From Anaerolineae bacterium (GTDB lineage Bacteria; Chloroflexota; Anaerolineae; Aggregatilineales; UBA2796): 64,000 nucleotides of DNA. The translations under genes were made by a program, and so were the position numbers. How positions within the stretch are numbered: position 1 is the stretch's first letter; each line of letters starts with the position of its first letter. A model generated the notes under the pieces. It searched no databases. It was given only the letters and a program-made list of their open reading frames with translations, and was not told where the DNA came from. The stretch is from NCBI GenBank assembly GCA_019637615.1, contig JAHBVJ010000009.1, positions 62,001 through 126,000 of the forward strand, in the 5' to 3' direction. Below are positions 35,087-44,472 of the stretch, piece by piece.

Positions 35087-36336
35087 AGTGGTTAGGGATG
35101 CTGCTCCTCAGTGTACTGGTCGGCGTCGCCTGTGCGATGGCGATTGTGATCCCGATCCTCAAACCGCCGATGAAGGATATTCGGGATTTGATCCTGTTCA
35201 TGACCACTTCCGGCGGCGCGAGTGTGCTGCTGATCTACTGGTTTTCGTGGCGTGGCGCGTTGAATTGGTTCACCAGTCTGCGCTGGACGATGCTCTCGAT
35301 CATCATCATGCCCGTCGTGCTGATCTTCGCGAATGTGTGGATGGTGGCGCAGTTGATGTACATCAGCACGCACGACCTCGTGCTGACGGTCGGGTTGCTG
35401 GTGTTCGCAGGCTTGATCGCCATCGTGTCGGTATTCTTCATCTCGCGCACCTTGATTTCGCGGATCAGTGCGTTGTCGGAAGCCTCCGCGAAGCTGGCGA
35501 CAGGCAATCTGGAGACGCGGTTGGCGGTGCAGGGCAAAGATGAGGTGGCAGGTTTGGCGAAAGCCTTCAACCAGATGGCGACTTCGTTGCAGACGGTTGA
35601 TGAGGACAAACGCCGTATGGAACTGGCACGGCGCAATCTGGTGGCGTGGATTTCACACGATCTGCGCACGCCGCTGGCGACGATCCGCGTGATGAACGAG
35701 GCGATCATCGACGGCGTGGCAGGTGACGCGCAGACGGTGGAACGCTACACGCGCGATATGCAGCGCGAGATTCAGCATTTGGGGCGCTTGATCGATGACC
35801 TGTTCGAGCTGTCGCAGTTGGAAGCCGGACGGTTGCAGCTTAATTATGAACTCACCTCGCTGCACGATTTGATCTCGGATACGTTGGGCAGCATGAAACC
35901 GCAAGCCGATCAGAGCCATGTGGAACTGGAAGGCAAGATCGAGGGGCAGATCAATATGCTGCTGCTGGCGGCGGATAAGATTCAGCGCGTGTTGTACAAC
36001 CTGATCGACAACGCCATCCACTTCACGCCGCCGGGGGGCAAGATCACGCTGCTAGTAGAGCGCACCAAAGATCGCGTGCAGATCAGCATTCACAACACAG
36101 GATCGAGCATCGCACCGACGGATGTACCACACATCTTCAAGAGCTTCTATCAGGGGGAGCCATCGCGCACGCAGACGAGCCAGCAGCGGCGCGGCACGGG
36201 TCTCGGCTTGGCGATTGCACGCGGATTCGTGGAAGCGCATGGCGGCGACATCTGGGTTTCTAGCCAGCCAGAGCAAGGGACGACATTCTATTTCACGCTG
36301 CCGATCAATACGCAACCGCAGGTGAAGGTGGGTTAG
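35083..36336 (+). CDS. sensor histidine kinase
   Basis: The 417-residue protein has four predicted membrane helices (about 5-26, 36-54, 68-90, 100-121) and little extracytoplasmic sequence. It also has a HAMP domain (about 122-174), a HisKA domain with H192 in WISHDLRTPLA and an HATPase domain with NLIDNAIHFTPPGGK (N-box) and GTGLGLAIARGFVEAHGG (G-boxes). The small loops suggest sensing within the membrane or by the HAMP region. It partners the OmpR-type regulator whose gene overlaps its start. Confidence 0.94.
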   Translation: MKWLGMLLLSVLVGVACAMAIVIPILKPPMKDIRDLILFMTTSGGASVLLIYWFSWRGALNWFTSLRWTMLSIIIMPVVLIFANVWMVAQLMYISTHDLVLTVGLLVFAGLIAIVSVFFISRTLISRISALSEASAKLATGNLETRLAVQGKDEVAGLAKAFNQMATSLQTVDEDKRRMELARRNLVAWISHDLRTPLATIRVMNEAIIDGVAGDAQTVERYTRDMQREIQHLGRLIDDLFELSQLEAGRLQLNYELTSLHDLISDTLGSMKPQADQSHVELEGKIEGQINMLLLAADKIQRVLYNLIDNAIHFTPPGGKITLLVERTKDRVQISIHNTGSSIAPTDVPHIFKSFYQGEPSRTQTSQQRRGTGLGLAIARGFVEAHGGDIWVSSQPEQGTTFYFTLPINTQPQVKVG

Positions 36337-36365
36337 GTCATTGAGGAATGTAGCGTCTGCTGGAT

Positions 36366-36533
36366 TTAAGATCGACGTAGATACTCTGCGAATTCCGAAG
36401 TGAGAATCTCACGACTGCGTTCAGCTGTATCCACTGGTTGATCGCCAACACTCGATCCTTGCTCCTTCGCCAGTCGTTCCAAACGTTGCGCAACTTCATC
36501 TGGCACATTGATAACCATCTGACCGATCTCCAT
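36366..36533 (-). CDS. small antitoxin-like protein (ribbon-helix-helix type), orphan
   Basis: The minus strand encodes 55 residues starting MEIGQMVINVPDEVAQRLER. A second ATG at 36518, with GGAG upstream, would give 50 residues. The short strand MVINVPDEV followed by a helix with LERLAKEQG, and a helical tail ending TSEFAEYLRRS, resembles ribbon-helix-helix or VapB-like antitoxins. No toxin gene is adjacent: the histidine kinase ends 29 bp away on the other strand and metX ends beyond 36567. It may be a relic or a stand-alone regulator. Confidence 0.6.
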   Translation of the reverse strand: MEIGQMVINVPDEVAQRLERLAKEQGSSVGDQPVDTAERSREILTSEFAEYLRRS

Positions 36534-36566
36534 CTCACTCTGGCGCTATTTTAGCACTATTATGCC

Positions 36567-37763
36567 TTACGCCGTCAGTGACGAGGCGCGCGGTGATAAG
36601 GTGCGTTCGTACAGCCGATCCAGATAGCCGCCGACGAGATCGGTCATGGTTTCGACTTCCACGAGGAACGAATCGTGACCGAAAAATGCCTCGACGTGAT
36701 GATATTCGACTGAACGCCCCGGCAAGGCATGAACGAGATCGCGGGCTTGCGCCGCTGTGTACAGCCAATCGCTGGAAAAGCTGATCACCAGAAATTCGGC
36801 CTTGACGTGACTGAGCGCGGCAGTCAGCGAGGGATGCCCGCTGCTGGCGTCGTAATAATCCAGCGCTTTAGTGATGTACAAATATGTATTCGGATCGAAG
36901 CGCTGCACGAACTTCTCGCCCTGATGCCGCAGATAGCTTTCCACCGCGAATTCGGTGCTGAACGAATAACTGAGGCGATCCAATGCCTGCAAGCGGCGTC
37001 CGAATTTTTCTTCCAGCGAATATTCGCTCATGTAGGTGATGTGCCCCACCATGCGCGCGACAGCAAGGCCAGAAGTCGGGCGAAGCTTGCCGTAATAGTC
37101 GCCATTTTGCCAGTTCGGATCGGCGTAAATGGCTTGCCGCCCGATCTCGTTGAAGGCGATATTTTGCGCCGACGAACGGGGTGTGGCGGCGAGGAACAGC
37201 ACTGAGCGCACGCGGTCGGGATAGTCCATCGACCATTGTAAAGCCTGCATCCCGCCCATGCTGCCGCCCGCGACGGCGAATAGATAGTCGATGCCGAGCG
37301 AGTCCATCAGGTGGCGCTGCGCCTGCACCATATCCGCGATGGTGACGACGGGGAAACGCATGGCGTAAGGCCGCCCATCGGGCGCGGGCGAAGACGGCCC
37401 CGTGCTGCCCTGACAGCCGCCGATCACATTGGAGCAAATGACAAAAAAGCGATTGGTATCGAACATTTTGTTCGGTCCAATCGCTTCATCCCACCACCCC
37501 GGCTGCTCGGTCGGGTCATCGGTGTAGTACCCTGCGACGTGTGAGTCACCGGATAAGGCATGACAGATGAGGATCGCGTTGGTGCGATCTTCGTTCAGCG
37601 TGCCGTAAGTTTCGTAGGCCAAGGTGAAGGAATCGAGCGTGCCGCCGCTGACCAGTTGGAGAGGGGTATCAAACTGCGCGATCTGTTTCCGGACAATGCC
37701 TACCGAATTGGCGCGGTTAAAGCGCAAACTTAACTCGCGAGGGTCTTCAAGTCGGTCAACCAT
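36567..37763 (-). CDS. metX: homoserine O-acetyltransferase
   Basis: The 398-residue alpha/beta hydrolase-fold enzyme starts after GGGAGG. It has the nucleophile S168 in GGSMGG, the family block CQGSTGPSSPAPDGRPY, and the acid and histidine in ISFSSDWLYT and FFGHDSFLVE. It forms O-acetylhomoserine (or O-succinylhomoserine, which sequence alone does not exclude) for the sulfhydrylase encoded upstream by metY. The two genes are on the same strand but 212 bp apart with a strong hairpin between them. Confidence 0.92.
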   Translation of the reverse strand: MVDRLEDPRELSLRFNRANSVGIVRKQIAQFDTPLQLVSGGTLDSFTLAYETYGTLNEDRTNAILICHALSGDSHVAGYYTDDPTEQPGWWDEAIGPNKMFDTNRFFVICSNVIGGCQGSTGPSSPAPDGRPYAMRFPVVTIADMVQAQRHLMDSLGIDYLFAVAGGSMGGMQALQWSMDYPDRVRSVLFLAATPRSSAQNIAFNEIGRQAIYADPNWQNGDYYGKLRPTSGLAVARMVGHITYMSEYSLEEKFGRRLQALDRLSYSFSTEFAVESYLRHQGEKFVQRFDPNTYLYITKALDYYDASSGHPSLTAALSHVKAEFLVISFSSDWLYTAAQARDLVHALPGRSVEYHHVEAFFGHDSFLVEVETMTDLVGGYLDRLYERTLSPRASSLTA

Positions 37764-37891
37764 GGGCGTTTCCTCCCTGTAAGAAAGTGCTTAGTGCCGG
37801 GTGCTCGTGGCTGAGTGAGTTTGGAATGTAAGCACGGTTCGTGTGATGCACTGCGCTGTAGCCCTCAAACATGAGTAACCTGATTAACTTA

Positions 37892-37949
37892 GGTGGATCA
37901 TTCCAGTTTAGCAGCACTCTGCGTACTTCGCCCACTGGAATGATCCGCC
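37892..37949 (-). terminator. long stem-loop between metY and metX
   Basis: GGATCATTCCAGT (37895-37907) pairs perfectly with ACTGGAATGATCC (37934-37946), and three further pairs extend the stem to 37892-37949. It lies 27 bp after the metY stop. There is no U-run, so it is either an end-of-mRNA structure or a regulatory element between the two methionine genes. Confidence 0.5.
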
Positions 37950-37975
37950 ACTATAGACCGTTGGAGTGAACGCCG

Positions 37976-39527
<1,552 letters not shown>

Positions 39528-39789
39528 GGCGTCCACCTGAAGACGCGCATATGGAGAATGGTAAGGGGAGGGAACGTGAATACTTGACATGGGTACAACG
39601 TTAACACAGCTTTTAGGGGCTGTCAATAATTGATCTGATTGAATTAGTCATCTTACTCGCCTACTAAGGCACGTAAGAAACACGGGTTTATCGTGTCCTT
39701 TGCATATGTCCTGAAAAGCAAATTGCACTATACTTTATGTTTGGAAATTGTCTAGATGGCTAGGCACGTACAACAGAGCAACTTACCCT

Positions 39790-40152
39790 ATGAGCAAAAC
39801 GGTACTTGTAGTCGAAGATGATCCAGATTTGCGGTTTCTGTACGTTACCGCGCTGCATGGGCGCGAGTATACCGTCCTAGAGGCGAAAACGAACGCGGAA
39901 GCCTCCGCTATCCTTGAAGATTCCAGTGTGATGATCGATCTGGCGATCCTCGATATGGCGATGCCGGACATCCCCGGCACGCGCATCGTGGAGATCATCC
40001 GTAATCACGAGCGTTTCCCGAACATCCCCATCATCGTCATCACCGCCAACGAGCACTACCAAGAAAGGTTGGGCGACAAGGTTGACCGGTTCTTTCTGAA
40101 GCCTGTCGCCATTTCCGATGTGGTAGACAGCGTCTCGGAACTCGTAAATTAG
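39790..40152 (+). CDS. stand-alone response regulator receiver protein
   Basis: The ATG at 39790 begins MSKTVLVVEDDPDLRFLYVT. A longer in-frame start at 39748 adds 14 residues without family support. The 120-residue CheY-like protein has the acidic pair E9/D10, phospho-acceptor D55 in LAILDMAMPD, T in IVITANE and the KPVA lysine. It has no output domain, so it must act by protein contact. No kinase gene is adjacent. The next gene starts 14 bp later. Confidence 0.9.
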   Translation: MSKTVLVVEDDPDLRFLYVTALHGREYTVLEAKTNAEASAILEDSSVMIDLAILDMAMPDIPGTRIVEIIRNHERFPNIPIIVITANEHYQERLGDKVDRFFLKPVAISDVVDSVSELVN

Positions 40153-40166
40153 GCATATAAGAGCGC

Positions 40167-41546
40167 ATGAATACGTATACTCGCTTGACCGATCAACATC
40201 TCGCCGCTATCACGCAGATCGTCGGGGTGGAGCGCTTTTCGACCCGCAGCGCCGATCTCGACTTGCACGCCCGCGATCAATCGTTCCACGAGGCGCACCC
40301 GCCGGAAGCGGTGGTGTGGCCCGAAACGACCGCCGAAGTCAGCGCCTTGCTCAAACTCGCCAACGCCGAACGTATCCCCGTGACGGCGTGGGGCGCGGGG
40401 TCGAGCTTAGAGGGCAACCCGATCCCTGTGTATGGCGGGCTGCTGGTGGACTTCACGCGGATGAACCGCATCGTCAACATCCGTGCCGAAGATTTTCAGG
40501 CGGATGTGCAGCCGGGGATCACGCGCTTAGAGTTGAACAAGGAACTCTCACGCTACGGTCTGTTTTATCCACCCGATCCCGGCGCGAACGCGACCATCGG
40601 CGGCATGGTGGCAAACAATTCATCTGGCATCAAGACGATCAAGTACGGCGCGACCAAAGATAACGTGATGCGGCTGGAAGTCGTCAAGGCCGATGGCGAA
40701 GCGATCATCGTGGGATCGCGGGCGCGCAAAGATTCCAGCGGTTACGATTTGCTGCACCTGTTCGTGGGGTCGGAAGGCACGCTTGGCCTCGTCACCGAAG
40801 TCACGCTCAAGCTGCATCCGCTGCCCGCTAACTTCAGCGCGGTGCTGGCGGCCTTCAACGATATCGAGAGCGTGATGCAAACGGTAGTCGATATTGTCGG
40901 CGCGGGCTTGGAGCCATCGGCGCTGGAATTTCTGGATACCGAAACCGCCCGCATCTTGAATCAAGATAAACATCTCGGCTTGCTGGAAACACCGCATGTG
41001 CTGATGGAATTCAACGGCGCGAGTGACGACGCGGGCTTGAACGACGCACTGGACATCTGCAAAGCCAACGGCGCAACCAACATCAAGACGGCGGCGGGGC
41101 AAGAAGAGCGCAATAAGCTGTGGCAAGCCCGTCACCACACCTACGAGACGATTCTGCGCATCCATCCCGGCAAGGCGCAGCAGATCGTGGATGTGTGCGT
41201 GCCGCTCTCGCGCTTCCCCGATATGGTGCAGTTCGCGGGGCAAGCGCTGGCGGATAATAACCTGTTCGGCTACAAGTTCGGGCACGCGGGCGATGGCAAC
41301 CTGCATATGAACATCATCTACGACCAGAGCAACGCGGCGGAATTAGCCTTGGTCAAGCGCGTCAACGGGGTGATCGTGGAGCACGCCATCGAGCTAGAGG
41401 GCACCTCGACGGGCGAACACGGCACGGGCATCGGCAAGCGTCCGTATGCCGTCAAGCAGCACGGTGCGGCGATCGAGGTGATGCGCCAGATCAAACAGCT
41501 ACTTGATCCGAACGGCATCCTCAATCCGGGCAAAATCTTTTTATGA
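40167..41546 (+). CDS. FAD-linked oxidase, GlcD/D-lactate dehydrogenase-like
   Basis: The 459-residue protein has an N-terminal FAD-binding domain (PVTAWGAGSSLEGNPIPVYG, QPGITRLELNKELSRYGL, ANNSSGIKTIKYGATKDNVM). The C-terminal FAD-oxidase domain shows HAGDGNLHMNIIYD and the GEHGTGIGKRPY motif of D-2-hydroxyacid dehydrogenases. It would oxidise D-lactate, glycolate or a similar 2-hydroxyacid and pass electrons to a carrier or quinone. No Fe-S GlcF gene follows. Instead its stop overlaps the MerB-like gene by 4 bp, so the two are translationally coupled, which is an unusual partnership. Confidence 0.92.
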   Translation: MNTYTRLTDQHLAAITQIVGVERFSTRSADLDLHARDQSFHEAHPPEAVVWPETTAEVSALLKLANAERIPVTAWGAGSSLEGNPIPVYGGLLVDFTRMNRIVNIRAEDFQADVQPGITRLELNKELSRYGLFYPPDPGANATIGGMVANNSSGIKTIKYGATKDNVMRLEVVKADGEAIIVGSRARKDSSGYDLLHLFVGSEGTLGLVTEVTLKLHPLPANFSAVLAAFNDIESVMQTVVDIVGAGLEPSALEFLDTETARILNQDKHLGLLETPHVLMEFNGASDDAGLNDALDICKANGATNIKTAAGQEERNKLWQARHHTYETILRIHPGKAQQIVDVCVPLSRFPDMVQFAGQALADNNLFGYKFGHAGDGNLHMNIIYDQSNAAELALVKRVNGVIVEHAIELEGTSTGEHGTGIGKRPYAVKQHGAAIEVMRQIKQLLDPNGILNPGKIFL

Positions 41547-42223
41547 GTGACGCTGATCAGGAATTATTCTGGCAGATCAGGCACTTCATCTTCAGCACGA
41601 TTGTGGAGCGCGAACGTCCCCCTACGACAGGGGAAACGGCTTTCGCGCTCAAGCTCGACCGCGAATTCGTGCAAAGCGCATATCAATGGCTGAACGATAA
41701 ACACGCGCTGTTTCTTGACCCCGGCACGCTGAACGTGCGGATGGCGCATCCGTTTTCGGCGCTGCCGACGGGCTATCGCGTCCACACCAGCGGACACACC
41801 TATTACGCCAACTGCGCATGGGACAGCTTCGGCATTCTGGCGGCACTGCGTCAGGACGGCGTGATCGAGGCGACACGCATCGGCGGGCAAGACACGATCA
41901 CGATCGAGGTCAGCGACGACCACGTAAAGGGACATGATGAGGTCATCCATTTTCTGCTGCCGTTCGCGCAGTGGTATGATGATCTCGTCTTTACCTGAGC
42001 AACGATTCTCCTCTTCCGGTCGGAAGCTGAACTGAAATTGTGGTGTATGCAGCGCGGCGTGCAACGTGGCGAACTGCTGACGCTGGAACAAACGTGGGAA
42101 CTCTCCAAGCGCTGGTACGGCACACGGCTCGATCCGAACTATCGTGGACGCAGCCTTGAGCAAGCGCAGCAGATTTTCCGCGATCTCGGCCTTACCGCGC
42201 CGTTCTGGTACATGCAAAAGTAA
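41543..42223 (+). CDS. MerB-like (alkylmercury lyase family) protein, probable selenoprotein with in-frame TGA
   Basis: The frame from 41543 is open for 151 codons, meets TGA at 41996-41998 and continues in the same frame to TAA at 42223, 226 residues if the TGA is read as Sec. Residues C91 and D94 in YYANCAWD match the catalytic C96/D99 pair of MerB. After WYDDLVFT the TGA takes the place of the conserved second cysteine (C159 of MerB). The sequence then continues ATILLFRSEAELKLW, GELLTLEQTWELS and LGLTAPFWY as in family members. A hairpin with GGTC loop lies 19 nt downstream. A nonsense mutation is the alternative, but conservation beyond the TGA argues against it. The substrate is unknown and could be an organometal. 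Confidence 0.78.
42013..42026 (+). promoter_or_regulatory. candidate bacterial SECIS hairpin
   Basis: CTTCC (42013-42017) pairs with GGAAG (42022-42026) around the loop GGTC. The loop starts 19 nt after the TGA. Bacterial SECIS elements have a short upper stem, a small loop with G in its first two positions and a UGA-loop distance of about 16-37 nt. All of this is met, and the E. coli fdhF loop also contains GGUC. Confidence 0.65.
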
Positions 42224-42259
42224 TGGTCACAACCACGCTCTGACCTTCATCTGATCACC

Positions 42260-44386
42260 TCAAAACGGCGGCAGATTCAAGATCGTCTGCACGATGAACT
42301 CAGCGAGACGGCGCTTGCCAGCGGGCGTCAAGTGTACGCCATCGCCCAAGATTTGCCCGTTGGGGTTGTTAGCGAAATAGGCTTCTAAGAGTATTTTGCT
42401 GTTGTTTGCGGGTGGTTCCGCGACCAATGCATAAAGTTCGTCGTGTGTGGTCAGCTTGATCACATAAGTGTCCCCCATGCCCGCGAAGACATCATGACTG
42501 TTGATGCACACCACTTGCGGAATCTGACTCAGCGCCCCGCCCGTGCAAGATGCCTGAATTGCACTGTTGTAGTAAGCGATGTCTTCGGTCGTGTAGCCCG
42601 CTGCCCACGTCCGGTGCGCGAAGTCGCTGACCACACCCTCCCAGTAATTCAGGACAATCACGCGCCCAAACTGGTTATTCGCCACGATGGTCTTGACCAG
42701 ATCGCCGATCACCTTGGCGTGCCGCTGTGAGGCAGTTTCGGCGGGCATCAGCGGCGTGATGTCGTTCATCCACGGCATGATCACGGTGTAGCGGCAGTTA
42801 TCTTGCAGCAGCGCGTAATACTGATTGGTGACGAAGTAGGACGGGTGATTGCTGGAGCTGATGCCAGTGTTCGGCGCGCCACGGTTGACGCCCCTGATTT
42901 CTGGTTTGCCCACGTTGCTGAACTGCTGCTCAACAAACATACTGACGGGCTGCGCTTGGATGAAGGCATAGCCATAGCCCAAGATTTCATATACACCCGT
43001 CCCCGCCGTGACGGAATCGCCCACCATCGCGATGCAAGGCTGCGTATTCAATTCGGCGGAGGACACTGTCGGAATTAGCGGTGTGGGCGAGACAAGCGGC
43101 GTTTCTGATGGCGTGGGCGTGTTGGTTGGCGTCGGTGTATTGCTAGGCGTAAAGCTCGGTGTCAGCGAGGGCATCGGCGTGGCGGTCACGAGGCCGGAAC
43201 GCGTTGGTGTGAAGGTGATCGTCGCGGTAGGCGAAGGCGTATCGCTCGGCGGGATCGGCGTCTCTGTAGGCGTTTCCGTCGGCACGGTGGCGGTCGCTGT
43301 TGCCGTCGGCGGGAGCGCGGTAGGCGATGGTGGTGGTTCGGTGGGCTGTGGCGTATCAGTAGCCACAGCGGTAAACGTAGCGGCGATCACGGGAGCGAGC
43401 GTTGGCTCAGCCGTCGCTGTCAACGTCAGAGTCACGGTGGGTAGATCAGTTTCGGTGGGCGTGTCCGTCGCTGTGAAGGTTAAGGTGGCTGTTTCGGTGG
43501 GCGGTGGTGTGGACGTTGGGAAAGGCGTCTCCGTGACTTCTACGATCACGACAGTCGGCGCGGTCGAGTCGGCATTATTCTGCGTCGCCATATACAAGCC
43601 GAACAACCCCGCCGCGATCAGCAGCAGCACGACGATCAGCATCAGCACCAGCGAGGGTCGAGACCGTGACGGCACGGCTTGGACGGGAGCCATCGTCTGA
43701 GTGCGTGTTTTGCGTTCCGCGACGACTTGCTGCGCGGCGGCTTCAAACGCATGGTGGAACTCACTGACGCTGACATAAGGTGCCGTCGTGAGTGCGGCTT
43801 GCAAGACGCCCGCGATGGGCAGCGGCAGTTCGGGATCGATGTCTTCGCCATACTCGTCGCCGGAGACTTCTTCGCCCGTGAGCGCGATGTGGATGAAAGC
43901 TGCCAGTCCGCGAATGTCATCCGCGTAACTCTCGTTGACTTCCGATAGCTCAAAGCCGCGAATCGCGACCTGCCCCTTGCCGACCAGCACTACATGCTGC
44001 CGATCAAGCCGCCCATGCACGAGGTCATGCTCGTGCGCATAATCCAGAGCCTCGCTCAACTGCTGGGAAATCTTGAGGATAGCGCCGATCGACAGCTCCG
44101 AGTCGAGCTTGACCACACTGGGATACGCATTGGTCACTACGTACAGCGTGCCGTCAGGAGCTTTACCGCCCGTCACCAGCGGCACGATGCCGGGGTGCTC
44201 CAGCGCGCGGATCGCCCTGATGCGCCCCACCCACAGCTTGCCATCCGTGCCCGGATTCGGTTGGAACACGGTTAGGTAAGCGGCGGCCTTGGTCGTCACA
44301 TGGCGGGCGAAGTGAACCGTGGCTGTCCCCGTCGAATTATCAGCGGTCTCGATAATTCGCTCGGCAAGGTAGTCACCAATTTGCAT
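42260..44386 (-). CDS. pseudokinase - membrane helix - SGNH hydrolase fusion
   Basis: The ATG at 44386 follows GGGAA at 5 nt. A TTG at 44413 would add nine residues. The 708-residue protein begins with a kinase-like domain (about 1-215, numbering from this start) that lacks the catalytic residues: HRD reads HGR (LVHGRLDRQHVVLV), DFG reads RGF, and no VAIK lysine is seen. One membrane helix (about 247-268) and a Thr/Pro-rich linker of about 170 residues follow. A C-terminal extracellular SGNH domain has GDSVTAG and the D-x-x-H block DGVHLTPAG. It may remodel a surface polymer, with the inner domain as sensor or scaffold. Confidence 0.82.
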   Translation of the reverse strand: MQIGDYLAERIIETADNSTGTATVHFARHVTTKAAAYLTVFQPNPGTDGKLWVGRIRAIRALEHPGIVPLVTGGKAPDGTLYVVTNAYPSVVKLDSELSIGAILKISQQLSEALDYAHEHDLVHGRLDRQHVVLVGKGQVAIRGFELSEVNESYADDIRGLAAFIHIALTGEEVSGDEYGEDIDPELPLPIAGVLQAALTTAPYVSVSEFHHAFEAAAQQVVAERKTRTQTMAPVQAVPSRSRPSLVLMLIVVLLLIAAGLFGLYMATQNNADSTAPTVVIVEVTETPFPTSTPPPTETATLTFTATDTPTETDLPTVTLTLTATAEPTLAPVIAATFTAVATDTPQPTEPPPSPTALPPTATATATVPTETPTETPIPPSDTPSPTATITFTPTRSGLVTATPMPSLTPSFTPSNTPTPTNTPTPSETPLVSPTPLIPTVSSAELNTQPCIAMVGDSVTAGTGVYEILGYGYAFIQAQPVSMFVEQQFSNVGKPEIRGVNRGAPNTGISSSNHPSYFVTNQYYALLQDNCRYTVIMPWMNDITPLMPAETASQRHAKVIGDLVKTIVANNQFGRVIVLNYWEGVVSDFAHRTWAAGYTTEDIAYYNSAIQASCTGGALSQIPQVVCINSHDVFAGMGDTYVIKLTTHDELYALVAEPPANNSKILLEAYFANNPNGQILGDGVHLTPAGKRRLAEFIVQTILNLPPF

Positions 44387-44472
44387 AGTATTCCCGTGAA
44401 GCATCTCATCCAAGACAATTGGTTATATGTTTTGGCTGATTTTTGTGGATTTCGCAACTTTGAACCGTCCGG

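Noticed and set aside
36338..36538. 66-codon minus-strand frame over the small antitoxin-like gene
   Set aside because: Another frame of the same stretch has a ribosome site and an antitoxin-like sequence. This one is Trp/Arg-rich without features.
42038..42223. Separate small gene starting at the ATG 42038
   Set aside because: It is in the same frame as the MerB-like gene and continues its family sequence. The 13 codons between the TGA and this ATG are also family-like, so a single read-through product is the better call.
43080..43560. Repeats resembling a CRISPR or satellite array
   Set aside because: The GT-rich imperfect repeats are in frame and encode the Thr/Pro linker of the SGNH protein. 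There are no constant repeats with unique spacers.
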